DNA from: Cladophialophora immunda
Taxonomy: Eukaryota > Ascomycota > Eurotiomycetes > Chaetothyriales > Herpotrichiellaceae
Direction of reading: 5' to 3'
Assembly (NCBI RefSeq): GCF_000835495.1
Contig: NW_015622546.1
Location: forward strand, 994,883-1,058,882
DNA length: 64,000 nt
Made by a program: the position numbers and the translations under genes. The notes below the pieces were generated by a model. It ran no database searches. It was not told the origin of the DNA and was given only the letters and a program-made list of their open reading frames with translations. Below are positions 20,436 through 32,897 of the stretch, in pieces (position 1 is the stretch's first letter; each line of letters starts with the position of its first letter).

Positions 20436-21574
20436 GGTTGAGGCGGTGGAAGAAGGAATGTGCAAGAGGATGACGACGACGAAGATGACGATTGATTGTT
20501 TGACTATCCAGAACCGCCGAATGTGCCTCCGAATGACTATGAAAAGCGGCAGAGTGTTTCACGTAGACCACTGTACCAGTACCATATGCTCGACACGATA
20601 AACATGCTCGATCCACAGGTGTCGGGCTCCCGTCACCACTAGTCTACCTCTTTTCGGTTCTCCTAGCCTCACGTCTCCCTGCCAGTTATTGAGACCGAGA
20701 CTTGTTCTAGAGTGGCCATAAAAGAAACGTGAGAAGCCGGTCCAGCAGGTGAAGCAGCACCACACAACCAAGCATTGGGAAGAGTGTGGACAAGGAGATC
20801 TCGGCGACCATGCTAACAACAACGACAACGATGGCGGTGATCACGAAAACGCCTCAAGTCTTGATGTCCTTGTATCTGTTTCTGCCTTGGTCCTCGTGGC
20901 TCCATCCAGCCCGTCCTCACCCCCGCAGAGCTCACTCATCCGGTGTCATCTTCATCCTCAGCCTTGTCGAATCGCCAGCCATAGGCGCCCACAGAATAGA
21001 AAAACCGGGATTGCGGGACGAGAAGTAAAAGTCCCAAAAGCCCATCGACAAACAAGAAAACCATTGACCGTATGATCCTGAAGGGCCGCAGCGGCCGCGG
21101 CCTCTATTCAATGCACCGTGACGCTATGTAAATGCTAATCCGACACCGTCGCCTGAACCTCCTAAGTCCGCCCAACGCTGCGCCTCTCGTGCTGCTGGGT
21201 AGAACGGCACGGCTGCAGCTTCCAGCGGCTCTCACCACCTTGCGGAGCATATGGCGCCAGGCTGAAAGATTTCGGTCTTGTCCTTGATCCCTCTCAGGCT
21301 TCAATGCATTTGGGTATGGACCAGTTATGTACTGCACTGGCTGGCCGGAGCTGGATATGGAATCTGGCTTGAAGCTGTGTCTGGCTCGCACTGCTGGCTT
21401 CTTGTCCTTGCTGTTTCGCTTCCGCCGGTAACGGTGGCATCGTATTTCTTTCCGCTCTTTGTTTTCCTTCCCCGGGCCACCTTGGAATGAGGATCTCGTC
21501 GACGTCCTCGCACCCACCTCAGCGCCGGAGATAAGTGGCCCCCTTCCATCTCAAGGCTCTGGCTGGAGATAATC
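20436..21574. other. convergent spacer, possible small membrane protein remains
   Basis: 3' flanks of the MAGE and DnaJ genes. On the minus strand around 20860-20720 there is a hydrophobic frame (VFVITAIVVVVVSMVAEISL and onward), and around 21035-20940 an ATG-led frame beginning MGFWDFYFSS. I could not join them with phases that match, so no gene is called. Confidence 0.35.
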
Positions 21575-24268
21575 TCAACCAAACGGTGAGTATCCCCCTC
21601 GTCCTCCACCGGAACTGAATCTAAAGCCACCACCGCCAGGTCCTCCACCACCCATTCCGTTCATCATGTTAAACAGCATCTCCGGATCGATCTGCACACC
21701 ACCACCTCCACCCATACCTCCAAATCCACCCCCGGGGTATCCACCCATGCCTCCGAAACCACCAGGGAAGCCTCCCATGCCACCGGGGAATCCACCCATG
21801 CCCATGCCCGGCTCCATCAGATCAGCTCCCGAATCATATATCTGCCTCTTCTGGGGATCGAGCAACGTCTCCTTGGCCTCAAGACAATCTTTGAACTCCT
21901 CTTCCTTCTGCTTATCCCCTTGTGTCTTGTCTGGATGTAACACAGCTGCTTTCTTCTTGTAGGCTCTCTCAATCTCCTTGTCACCCGCGTCCTTGTCCAC
22001 GCCTAGGATCTTGTAGTAGTCTTTTCGCTTGGATTTCTTGAGTTCGAGTTCGGCGTTGCGGAGTTCTTTGGCCAGATCGGCGTCAGAGGGGTTGTCTTCG
22101 GACAGGGATTTCAGATCCTTGACGGCTTGTTCCCAGTCGCCGCTTTCCCCTGTGGCTTTGGCCCGGGTTCTGCGGGCCTTGGTGTAGCTTGGGTCAAGTT
22201 TGAGGGCCTGATCGCAGTCGGCTTTGGCTTCATCGTACTCCTTGATTTTGATCCGGGCTAGAGCACGATTCCCCAAGAGCTTGGCATTTGTGACCTTGTT
22301 GGTGGAATCAATGGTGAGAGCTTCCGTGTAAGCATCGACGGCGTCCGAGTATTTGCCACGCTTGAACATGTCATTGGCGGATGTCCGGGCTCTGTCTAGC
22401 TTCTTCATTGTTCGCAACCAGTTCCGTGCGTCCGAGTTGTCAGGATCTAGTGCCAGGGCTTGTCGGAAATAATCTTCGGCTCGTTCATAATCGCTCTTCC
22501 CTTGTCTCGGCTTGTCGTCCTTGAGGTAAAATGCTCGACCTGCGAGTACAATGGCTTCGGCATCCATGGGGTTCTCGCGCATCAGATTCTGCGCAATACC
22601 CTGAACCTCCCCCAGCGCATTCGCGGATCCGATTTTCAAATTTGCCTTGGCCTTGAGAAGCTGCCACCTCCTCGGCGTGGGTGTGCCCGATCCTAGCGTC
22701 TGACGCGCCTGTTCAATGCTCCAAAGAGCCATATTTCCATTTCCGTCCTCTGCATCGATTTGCTTCTCTGCCATTTCAATCGACTGCAGGGCCTTTCGAG
22801 CCAAAGCAGTGTCCGTGGCTGACGCATTCGGGATTTTAGCATAAGTATCCAGGGCATCTTGCGGCCGTCCTAGGGAGGTGTAGATTCGGGCAAGACGGTG
22901 TAAAATCTTATCATTCTTGGGATCTAAACGGCTGGCCTGGAGAGAGTCCCCTAGAGCCTGGCTGTATTTGTTGGCGGAGATGTAGGCTGCGGCTCGGTTT
23001 GACAGATACGTGGGATTCGAGGGCTCTGCGTCGACCGCTGTGTATTTGTCAGCCAGCCTGATCTTGAAACTTCAACCATTGATGAGTGCACACGTACCTT
23101 TTGTGTACTCCACGATGGCGCGTTCATAGTCCTTGGCCTTGAAGAATTTATTCCCAGCGGCCTTGCAGGCCTCGGCGTCGACTTTGGGCGCCGGAGGGAC
23201 TCGGTGTGGAGGAGGCGTGGGACTGCGCTCATCGTGGTGGCCGTTGGTGCCGTTGGACGTCGCATCACTGTTGGCCTGGTCGGAGAAGGCGCCGGGAATT
23301 TCTTTGGAAGGGGTGGCGGGCTGCGACGAGCCTGCGGTGCCGTTGGACATGGAGGAATCATGGTTGTTTGTGTCTGGAAATTCTCGATCTAGCGACATCC
23401 TGCCGGCCGACTCGGCCTCTTGCCTGGCCATTTGCGCCAGATGTTGACGGAGTTGGTCAGGAGGGAGATTCAGCGGATGGGTGTCCAGGTCGGAGTTATT
23501 TCTGAACTTTTTCTTTTCCTTGTCTTTGTCCTGCTTCTTGGGCGATTTTGACTTCCGCATGGATGTTGGATTTGGGCCAGTAGTAGGAAGGGCGACTGCG
23601 GGTGGGGCTGAGGCAAAGGCAGCACGGCCTGAGCCTGTTGTGCCCGCGGTGCGAGTGACACCGGCAGCGGGAGGAGGACTAAGTTTGTCGTTGATGCTTG
23701 TTTCGGGAACACCCTCTGCTGCTTCAGACACACCTCTCCGCCGGCCAGGCTCTTGTCTCTTGGAGTCTGCTGCGTTCAGGGATCGTAGGAGGGTCCGTAG
23801 GTTCTGCTCAGTCAACGGTGCAGGAGCCGCCTGGCCTGATTTGGGCTTTGACTCCTCGGTGAATAGTGGGAGGGGTGTCGTGTACGACGTCGAACGGGCT
23901 GGGGACTTCAGTTTGCCGGTTGGAAGGAAATCTCGAGGGTGGCTACGAGGACTGGCAGACCGCAGGAATTTGTCGTGTTGATGGCTCTCGCTGTCGTCGT
24001 CGTTGCTCTCAGGCATGTCCTGGTCGAAATATCTAGAAATTTTGCAGGTTTTGGTGGGACTGTGATTAATTCCGGGCTGGGTGCCGGGGTCTAGAAGATT
24101 GCCTCGTCGGCCCTCACCACTCCTCGTGGTCCTCCCACTTTGGCGCCTGCTGGCGTGGGTGTTGGTGTTTTCCATAGGGCCGTTAGGCGCAGTTGCCCCT
24201 TGAGGCTTTGGCCTTGAGCCTCCTGCGCCCACCACTGGCCTCCGAGAGCCCAAGGACATCCTTATCAA
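21575..24268 (-). CDS. TPR-DnaJ (J-domain) co-chaperone, DNAJC7/Tpr2-like
   Basis: Large co-chaperone of 877 residues. Exons: 24268-23098 and 23037-21575, with a 60-bp GTACGT...ACACAG intron that interrupts the first TPR. Order: a disordered Ser/Pro-rich N-terminus of about 350 residues; tetratricopeptide repeats from KAAGNKFFKAKDYERAIVEY (start) to about residue 720; J domain at about 730-793 with the HPD motif at 758-760 that stimulates Hsp70; then a Gly/Phe/Met-rich tail. TPR-J proteins bridge Hsp70 and Hsp90 in the cytosol. The N-terminal extension makes it much longer than the animal form (about 500 residues). Two start codons lie three codons apart (24268, 24259). Confidence 0.92.
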
Positions 24269-24831
24269 GCCTCGCTTGCCTCTTCGCCTCTTCGCTTGGT
24301 GGCCCCGTGAGTTTCGTCGAACGAATGGTCGGTCGGAGGATCACTTGTTTCTCTTGCACATGACACTGCAAAGTGCGCTGATCAGCCTTGGAACAGCCAG
24401 TGAGAGGGTCAAGTGTTTCGTGGATGGGGGAATCGTGATGAGGCAGAAGAAGAGAACAGCCTCTGAGGTCAATGTCTTCGGCGTTGAGGAACAGCTGTGT
24501 TGTAGAAGTCCTGTCCTCCAAAGGCAACCAAGCCTACAAGATTCACCTTTGACGAGAATCAGGCACCAGGCACAATTCACGAAGCTATGTCTAATCAGAG
24601 AAACCCCGTCGCTTCACCATGTGTTTGCACAGGGGCTTCTGAAATTGCGACAATAACTATGGACTGTGGCAAATCTGTGAACAACCACTCTGGACAAAGA
24701 TGCAGTTTCATGACCATGCCATTTTCAGATTGCTTTCATTGATGTTGTACACTTTCGATAATGATACAAGGTGCAGAAGTGTTGACAAGGTTATCTTTCT
24801 CATGTACACGTTCAATCTCACGATTCTCGGC
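24269..24831. other. spacer between DnaJ gene and permease
   Basis: 5' region of the DnaJ gene and 3' flank of the permease. A 114-codon frame at 24527-24183 overlaps the DnaJ start and looks like untranslated leader. No gene called. Confidence 0.45.
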
Positions 24832-26496
24832 TCATTGTGCATTGCTCTTGCATGTCCAGCTGCTCCCACCTGGCTCGTTACTGATGGCATAGCCGCTGGC
24901 GTACAGCCCCATGCCGCAGATGCCGGCTCCCAGAGAGAACAACAAGATGTTGACCACGGCCAAGGTCATCTTCCTCCAATTTCTGGTATATTGGCCATAG
25001 TTGAGGAACAGCCAGAAGATGCCGGAAATGCCATAGGTGAACCAGGCGGCGAATAGACTCGAAATCAGAGCCAGCAGATCGTTGAAGTTGGGGATTGATT
25101 CGGCAATGATCCACGCGATCACCCACGCGGTCAATGTGATGCCGAGCCAGCTACCCACGGCAAGCATGGTCCTCTTGGACATGTGCTTCGTTCCTCGGAA
25201 GAGACGCACATAGACATACTTGGAGGCGACGTGGCCATAAATGACGCCGGCAATGATAATTGTCGGAATCGCCAGGCCCCAAGCGACTTTTCCAACCAGT
25301 GTCCCAGCGGATCCCAAGGCCGGTGAATCAACCTGATCTCCACCATAGGCATAAACCACCATCGCGACCAGAAAATACATGCTGGTATCGGTGACCTGCA
25401 GCAAGACCAAGGCCTTGGGGAAGTCGTGCGGATTCTTCATCTCTGAGATGAAACTGAAGAAAGCTACATGACCCGCGTATGCAAACACAATGTTGGTGAC
25501 GCTGAGAAACGCCGTGGCAAAGGTTGCAGTCTGGGTGGCGTGGAAATGGCCATGCGAAGGATCCCTGGCTCCTGTACCTGCCATGGTGACGATCACCGCG
25601 GTCGTAATGCTAAAAAAGCTCACACAGGAAAGCCATGACACTTTCAGCAGAGTTCGAGGGATGTCGAAGACCCAGAAGAGAATCAACCCGACGATGCCCC
25701 ATACAATCGTGCAGGCGGCCCCGTCAGTCAGTGTGTTCAAGCAGATGGTCCAAGTCAGGATGTGACTCGCCATGCTAAAAATAAGGAAGATGGTTTGTGC
25801 AGCACCCAAGAATTCGCGACCGATGGCAGCTGCGCGTGGTCCCATTGGCTTGAAGAGAACATAGCCAGCGTCAGCCATATTGTGGACCTAGATGAAACGA
25901 CATAAGCATGCGCTTCTGGAAGCTGCTCTAGAATGGAAGAATCTGCCTACCCAAGGATGTGCCGCCTTGAATTGTCCAATGACATATCCCGAGTACGTTG
26001 CCACAACACCAAGCCCGACGATGAGAACGGCGCCTGGTACCATACCAATTGTCGCCAGGACTGACGGCAAAGACAGAATCCCCAAAGAGATCGTTTCGGC
26101 AATCATAACTGAGGAAAAAACCATCATGTCAGGTCGAAGGTGGATCTGTTAAAGCCGATGAGAGGCACTCACTCATGCTACATTGCCTGACGCACGTAGA
26201 TATCAGCCTATGAACGTTCATGGGATGCGGAATCGCTGGTGTACTCACCACCACTCCAAAGTCCGATACTTGACTCCCCCTTCTTCGTCGTCATCACCAA
26301 AAGGATCTGTCTCTTGATACTCGCTTTGACGCCGCCACGCGGATCCCAGTGAAGAACGTCGCTTCTCCGCCGAAGGGTCAATATCAGGGTGTCCATCACC
26401 TCGAGGCGGTGGATTATCGAGACTGCGAAGGTCCTTTTCTTGGTCTGGACCGAAAGGGTCGGATGAGGCACGAAGCGTCGGTGATCGAGAAGCCAT
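24832..26496 (-). CDS. neutral amino-acid permease (AAAP family, Mtr-like)
   Basis: Plasma-membrane amino-acid importer of the Aa_trans family, 491 residues, close in layout to Neurospora Mtr. Exons on the minus strand: 26496-26249, 26186-26173 (only 14 nt), 26108-25951 and 25887-24832. The join through the microexon gives RTLEWWQCSMIMIAETISLG, the expected first helix. It is followed by LPSVLATIGMVPG and HPWVHNMADAGYVLF, all standard for the family. Eleven hydrophobic helices can be counted. The N-terminus is a soluble acidic tail rich in Asp and Pro, ending with EEGGVKYRTLEWW. All introns are GT-AG and 53-64 bp. Without the microexon the frame breaks, so automatic annotation is likely to miscall the 5' part. 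Confidence 0.92.
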
Positions 26497-27192
26497 CCTG
26501 TCTGTCACGGTTGAGTAAAGCAATCCAGATCCACTTTACACAAGAGTATTCGAGGGTTCACGAGGGGCGAGGTGAGATACAATGGTATATGAACACCAAG
26601 TATGCTGTCGAATTGATCGACAGTGGCATAATGCGTTGTTCCCGTGTGCGCGTGCACAATGATGCCATAGGCAGCATTCCATTGCCAGTTACACTTTGTG
26701 ACTTCGACGTCACGACAGCCTTGCCTGGCGATCTTCATAGAGGCGGGATCACGATCACGATGGGGAGGCCATCTGCAGAGTTGGAGCAGTGATCGTCCGG
26801 CGCATGTCCGAATACCCCTGTGTCATATTGAATGGGACGACACTGATTCGGGCTTGACTGGACAAAGGCTGTGGTGCTGTGGAGAGGATTGAATGTCCGA
26901 AACGAGGGGGATGGTGAGTAGACGTCAGTGGGAACAAACTTTGCGTCATCCACAGCAGTGGAAAAACTATCGAGTCGGAGGCCGGAGCAGGAAAAAAAGG
27001 GGATCCGATCCAAGTCCGACTAGTTATAGGCATTAACACCTACAAGCAGGTGTCAACCTAAATCGACGGAAACTCCTATATACTATGTACCTATGCCGCC
27101 AATATACAAACCATTTCATTAGAAGGGCATCGCTAACTGGCACATCAATCTAATCACAAACATCGAAACATGGGCGCCAAACCTCTAGATTT
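26497..27192. other. intergenic, no gene seen
   Basis: Promoter side of the permease and 3' flank of the Kelch gene. Short frames only. Confidence 0.5.
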
Positions 27193-29236
27193 TTACTCCA
27201 TTTCTGCCGGTCCATTTTGTCTCAATGATGGATGAGGGCCTTGGACGGTCCCTGCGTCCTTTTCCACTGGCTCCTGAACCGCGGGATTCGGTGGACCAGG
27301 GCTGATCTTCGCAGGCATTTCTGCAGCCTGGGGAGTGCCACCAAGTTCCGGTGTGTTTTGAGAAGCGGCGGTGCTGTATGATGGGAGCGAATCTTTCTCG
27401 GGTATCTCCATGCCCACGTTTTGTCTGTGTTGACGACGAGAACGAAGCCAGAAGAAGATCGCGCCGCAGACAATGGCCACACCAGCGACCGCTGCAATCG
27501 CAATCCCTGCAATTGCACCGCCAGACAAGCCGCTGCTCTTATTATCTTGGACCTCGGTGGGAGTGGGAGTGGGTGAAAGCGTCACAGTTGTGCTGCTTTT
27601 CGGTGCGGGAGTAGTTGTCGCTGTCTTCCTGATGGTGAAGAGCTCGCTGAGCCCCGACTCGGCCCATCCTCCGTCCGGCTGGCTCTTGGTGGCATTGCCT
27701 GCTGGTCTGGGCGTCTCAGTTAGTTCATTATGCTAATTGCTAGGTTTGCACCATCACTCACCCCCCTCCAATAGCCGTGACGACATCATCAGGCACATCA
27801 TAAAGTGGTGCTGCAGCGTCGAAAACGCTAGACCATCCAATAGTGCTGAGATCAAGCACGGCCAAGCTCTTCTGTTCCCAATCGCAATCGGAAGAGATGT
27901 TGCTGCTTTCTGTAAAACGCCGTTAGCCGCCTACCCACACTGCATCACCTTGGAATACTTACTTCCGCCTCCTCCGACTGTGATCATCTGCCGAGGGGGA
28001 ATGAAATGGCATGTCACGCTCCACCGAGCGTCCTGCCCAGTATATACTTTGACCCAGGTGAAGGAGGGAAGACTGAGAACGTAGACGTCGTCGAAGATCG
28101 TACCGTTAGAGGTACCACCATAGAGATAAATGCTCGAGCTGCTGTTATCCTGAGCCGGTGCAGCGACCAAACAGAAATCCGTGCGTCCGGTAGTGGGAAC
28201 GTCGCCTGTCGCCGTTTGTTGGTACCACATGTTTTTGCCCGAAGACGGATTATCACTCAAGTCTGCGGAGCTGACATCGAAGACCCAGATCTCGTCCATG
28301 GGAAGGAGGCCGTCTGCCTGTGTTTCTCCACCAAGGAGCACAAGCACCCCGGCGTCGCCAAAGTTGTCAACGTACACCATCCCAGCGCCTTGTCGGTTGC
28401 TCTTAACGGAATCGTCGACAGTGACGTTCTTCATGTTGTTACTCGTTGTGTCGAGAATCACCATTCCACCAACACCAACGGTATCCTCACCCAAAAATTG
28501 AGTGGTATTTGCTGTTCCACTATCAATCTGGCCACCCACGTAGAAAGCAAGTCCCTGGTCTGGAGCCTCGGCGTTCGCTCCCCATGACGGTATCGTGTCC
28601 AAGAATCCGGAGGTGTCGACAGCCGCCCAGACGTCGGCATCCATGTCATAGGTCCAGAGACCGTATTGAGTGGTAGGCGGAATCTCGAAATAAGGGAAAG
28701 ACTGATTAAAGCTCGACGTCGTCCCGCCAAACATATAAAGAGTAGTGGAAGAATCCATTCCTCCAAAGAGGGAGCCATCGTGAACATTGACAGGCCACTG
28801 CATGCCTGAAACGCTACCACTTTCATGTCTGGCGTTTTGGGAAATGGACACATTCGTTTTCCAGTCCCAAGAGGCGGTCATATCGACGGAGATCAGATTT
28901 TCATCTTGTGAAAGATAACCGTCAGCGAAACAGATATATCCCGTAGGAATGCATTGACCCACTGATGCCCGAAGTAATGGTACTCAAGTCTTGTTGTCCG
29001 TCTGCACCGAAGTCCACATAAGTTTCGAGACCGCCATTGATATAGAGGGTGCCATTCTTGTAGACAGCTGAGAGCGTTTTAGTATGGCTCAGAATCGCGC
29101 GCTCTATTTTCAAGTACTAACAGCTGTGTCCAATCCTCCTGCAAAAGTTCTTGACGGGATCGAGGGAGACCCCAGCGCGAGCAATATCGAGTTGAGTTAA
29201 TGCGAGAAGACCTAGAAGCATAAAACGATGGCTCAT
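27193..29236 (-). CDS. Kelch-repeat protein with signal peptide and one transmembrane helix
   Basis: Cell-surface type protein of 607 residues in five exons: 29236-29122, 29067-28963, 28904-27963, 27909-27762 and 27706-27193. Order: signal peptide (MSHRFMLLGLLALTQLDIARA); a first Kelch blade read as FCRRIGHSSVYKNGTLYING; four or more further blades with the GG and Tyr/Trp spacing (LYMFGG, FYVGG, VLLGG, IYLYGG); a Ser/Thr/Pro stalk; one transmembrane helix with a glycine-rich start (GGAIAGIAIAAVAGVAIVCGAIFFWL); then RSRR and a 90-residue cytosolic tail. The propeller should face outside or the wall. Function of this fungal group is unknown. The middle exon on its own seems to start at a GTG, but that is an exon internal to the gene. 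A paralogue lies at 62296-64000. Confidence 0.9.
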
Positions 29237-30386
29237 GGAGCCACGAATGGTATCCATCCCGACAGCCAGCTGCCCGAGCAAATGTAGACAGAATGATCAA
29301 CAAAGGAGACTTGAAAGGCAAAAATGCACGCCGAAGCAGGAAACAGCAGAAAGACTGATGAGAACCAAACGAGCGCAAGCTGTCGCTGGGATTTGTGCCA
29401 GTTCGAGTAGTTTTAATTGCTGATCCCTGGGTCAATCCTTCATTTCCCGCGTCAGCCCTAGCGTGACTAGAGAGGGTTGACGAGGCTAGGAGGATGGGGC
29501 CACAACAGCAATTGGTTCGTAACACCTCGGAGGCAGAGATGGCAAACCTCACATTGTCAGTGGTGCAAGCTCAAAGAGCGATCCGTCTCAGATGAAGTGG
29601 TGAGGCCGCCAGAGGCACTGTTCTGGAGCAGCCCTCATTTAGGGTCAACGGTCGGAACCCATGCAGCGGCTAGTCCGTCAAGCTCACTCAGCCTCATAAG
29701 AGGCCTTCCAAATCCCAAGTTCTTGTGGCAGGCAATAAAGTCGGTCTAGACCAGTCAGTTGCACGCAGCACGAGACTATATATTGAGCAATTGCGAGATA
29801 CTGTGGTAAGGAAACAATAAAAGCCCCTGAGCAGCATGGGAAGGACCATCTCGTGGTGCCATCAAATCCTACAACTCACTGTCCTGGGGAGGAGAGGATA
29901 CCCTAGGGAGCAGAACGAGGAGGTTGGTCAACCTCTGCTCATGAAGATATATTACGAGTCGGGCAGACAAGATAAGAAGCCACCAAAGCAGCTGAGGGGA
30001 AAAATAACTCGGGAAGGATGAATGGTCGAAGGTCGAAGGAGCCGCATGTTTCAGACTTGGGCCTGAAGTCGCAAGACGCGAGGTGTGGCTAAATGAGGCT
30101 CAGTGGTGCCACCGTATCATGTGACTGCGCGTTTTGGACGTGGCGTCCGCCCGAGTCGCCGAGAGGCTGGTGACATGAGGCTGCGCCCGTTGTTTACCTT
30201 TCTGACGTAAGAAGAAAGTGTCCAAGCTTCTCTCCACCAAACAATCGAATCTGCCCATCACAAATCCTCCACACCGAATAGACCACACCGCCTGGATCGG
30301 CTTCGAAATCCCACACATCTTTGTGGCTCACATTGCAATACCTCTCTTCTTCATATTCTCTAGGCTTGGGGGGAGGAAATTCAACC
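29237..30386. promoter_or_regulatory. divergent promoter region
   Basis: 1.15 kb between the divergent Kelch gene and the basic-protein gene. Only short, unconvincing frames are present. Confidence 0.45.
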
Positions 30387-32897
30387 ATGGCCACTCCTCG
30401 CCGTCGCTCGGCTCGATTGAGCAAGGCGGCCCAGCAACAGGTAATGTTTGGCCAATCTGCAAAGAACCAATTCTTCATCACAGTCCACTGCAATGCAGTC
30501 AAGGTATTTCCCATGGCTTGGAGCTAATGATGTTGCTTACAGCATGCCTCTCCTCGCAAGAGGATCTCCACGATGCAGCTTGAATCTCTAGTAGAAAGAG
30601 ATGAGACTCCAGAAGTCGGCGAGCCCCAGTCCATCGACAACGTGCTTGCAACCCCTACGTCGGCGGCCATGATCAAATCACAGCTTTCCAAGTTGTCCGG
30701 ACTGAAGACCCCTAGGACTGAACCACAAGCCGACCGCGGCGAAATGCATCCTCATCTTGTTCACCAGACTACCACCAAAGCCCCAGATTCCGGCTTCAAA
30801 TTGGGGTTTGTCGATGTGCCGATCCAGCCACCCCGCTCCATTGCAAGTGCTCAGAACACTCCGTCCAAAGCGCGTTTTGACACACCGGCAAGCTTGTCTT
30901 CAACCGCCTTTGACTTCAACTTTGGTTCAGAATCCCAATTGAGCAGTGAGGCACAAAAGCTCATGGACAATGTTCGGGAAGAGGCGGCGAGGATCAAGGC
31001 TCAGATGCAAGTCGAGAGGGAAACACAGAAGCAGAAGGATGCAGAGGCCGAAGAAATCTTCGGCGGCACAATTGCCACTGGAAGGAAAATTGCGAAACCT
31101 CGGGGAAAAGCAGGAAGATTCAGCGACATCCATATGGCTCAATTCAAGAAGATGGACTCAATTGCCAATCACCCATCTGCTTTCCGAGCGAAGCCAGGCT
31201 TTGCTCAGCCCACAGCTCAATCGCTGAAGAGAAGCGGCTCCAAGGCCGGTCTCGACGAAACCGAACGACCTCGGACTGCTGGGAAGGGAACCCCAGGTCG
31301 AAAGCCGCCTCCATTCCTTGGTCGACCCACCTCAGTCAGTCCATTCAAGTCCATACCGACGCAAGCGGAGCGCGTCGAGACTGGTACGCCTGTGAAGCGT
31401 GCCCGACGCTCCGAACTACATGACGTATCAGCAAGTCGACCCTCAGAGCAGCCCTCTTCAATACGTCCCTCCACCTTACCACGCCCAGTTTCAAGCAGCC
31501 TCCTGTCACCTACCAAAGCGTCTCTGGCCAAAGCGACAATAAGTCAAATTCCAATTGCCACGCCGCACAAAGTACATGCACTGACCCGCACCACTTCAGT
31601 GAAGTCACTGCGAGCTGCATCAACTGTGCCTAATGGGAGACCTTCTACCTCACATGGAGAATGCAGCACCAAACCTTCATCCGGGCTACAGCAAAAGGGA
31701 AGCTTACAGGCCGAAAGACCGCTCCCTCCATTGCCACGCGAGGAGCATTCATCATCAAGTGCCAACACTGCGCGGCAGTCAAAGGCTATTGCCGAGAGTG
31801 CTGCGACGACTGGTGCATCGTCCTTTTCGTCCAGGCTTCCAAAATTTTCCGGTCTGAAATCTATTCTCCGCCCTGGACGCAAGACCGACATGGCGCCATT
31901 GATCGATGATAGGCAAGCAACACCTACCCGGCCTAACACTGCCACCTCTACCAATGGCTCCCACAAGAAAGTCGACTTTACCCCTAGTGTCAAGTCTAGG
32001 TATGCTGTCAAATTGGCCGCCGGAAGTCCTAGCCCCGCTAAATTGCCACACCTGACCCCTGGGAAGGCACTGCCACCGGTCGTGCCCTACGATCCAGCTG
32101 CCTATATGGTCGAAGACGATGATGTATGGGAAGACGCATCAGAAGATGCATCAAGCGAGATCGAATACCCTACGTTACCAGTCCCATCCTCGAGCCCAGC
32201 CGCTCTTCCCAAGGTCGATAATGCATTCAATGAAAAGGCCAGGGAACATAACCGCCGCGAGTCAAAAGAGTTCAAGTCCATCTTCACAACTTTGCACCAT
32301 CCTTCTCGATCCAGTGTCCCTGCAACCTTAACATCTGTTAACACTACAGTCAACAAAGCCGATCCGACCACCCATGCGCACAAAATTATTCGGTCTCCTA
32401 GCAATAGGAACTTTTCAAACCCTTCGCCGTCGACTATTCGGCGGGTCCGTTCCTCTGGTGTTACAGACTTGGTCCAACCGTTCGAAGACGCGCATGTCAA
32501 GACCGTACCACACGGATTGCCAGGCAAGAAACGCCGACGCGCGTCGACAGTCTCCGATGATCGCCAGAGCACGGACGAAGAATCTAGCAAAGAGAATCGG
32601 CGGATATCAGTCATGCCCAGTGTCCCCGGTGGGTGGGAAGAGAGCTCCAATATTGGTGATGAACAAGAGCAAGACGAGGGTGAGAAGCGAGGTGGAAAGC
32701 GGGTACGGACTGACCCAGCAATAGGAGACCTTTCGGACAAGATGATGACGGGAAAGACGATGAGTCCGATCAAAAAGCCAAGACAGAGTTCCGCGCGTGA
32801 GATGGCGAAGCAGAATGCAAAAGATCGCAAGAGTGGTCGAGGCATTTTGAGTCTTAGCCGCTTGAACATGCTCGCCCGGCCTAAGCAGAGAAATTGA
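30387..32897 (+). CDS. large basic disordered protein, possible spindle/microtubule factor
   Basis: Two exons, 30387-30440 and 30543-32897, give 802 residues. The first exon codes only MATPRRRSARLSKAAQQQ; its CAACAG|GTAATG donor and TTACAG acceptor restore the frame. The protein is Ser/Pro/Lys-rich and mostly disordered. It has one helical block (EAQKLMDNVREEAARIKAQM) followed by a conserved-looking motif, GRFSDIHMAQFKKMDSIANH. Many SP/TP sites and a C-terminus rich in Lys-Arg (KKPRQS, KQNAKDRKSGRG) point to a nuclear, cell-cycle regulated protein. The HxxxFxKMxSI pattern reminds me of motifs in NuSAP-type microtubule proteins; this is a weak analogy. No catalytic domain seen. Function unknown. 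Confidence 0.8.

Noticed and set aside
20559..21075. Small membrane protein gene on the minus strand between Nse3 and DnaJ genes
   Set aside because: The two candidate exons cannot be joined in phase with any acceptable splice pair.
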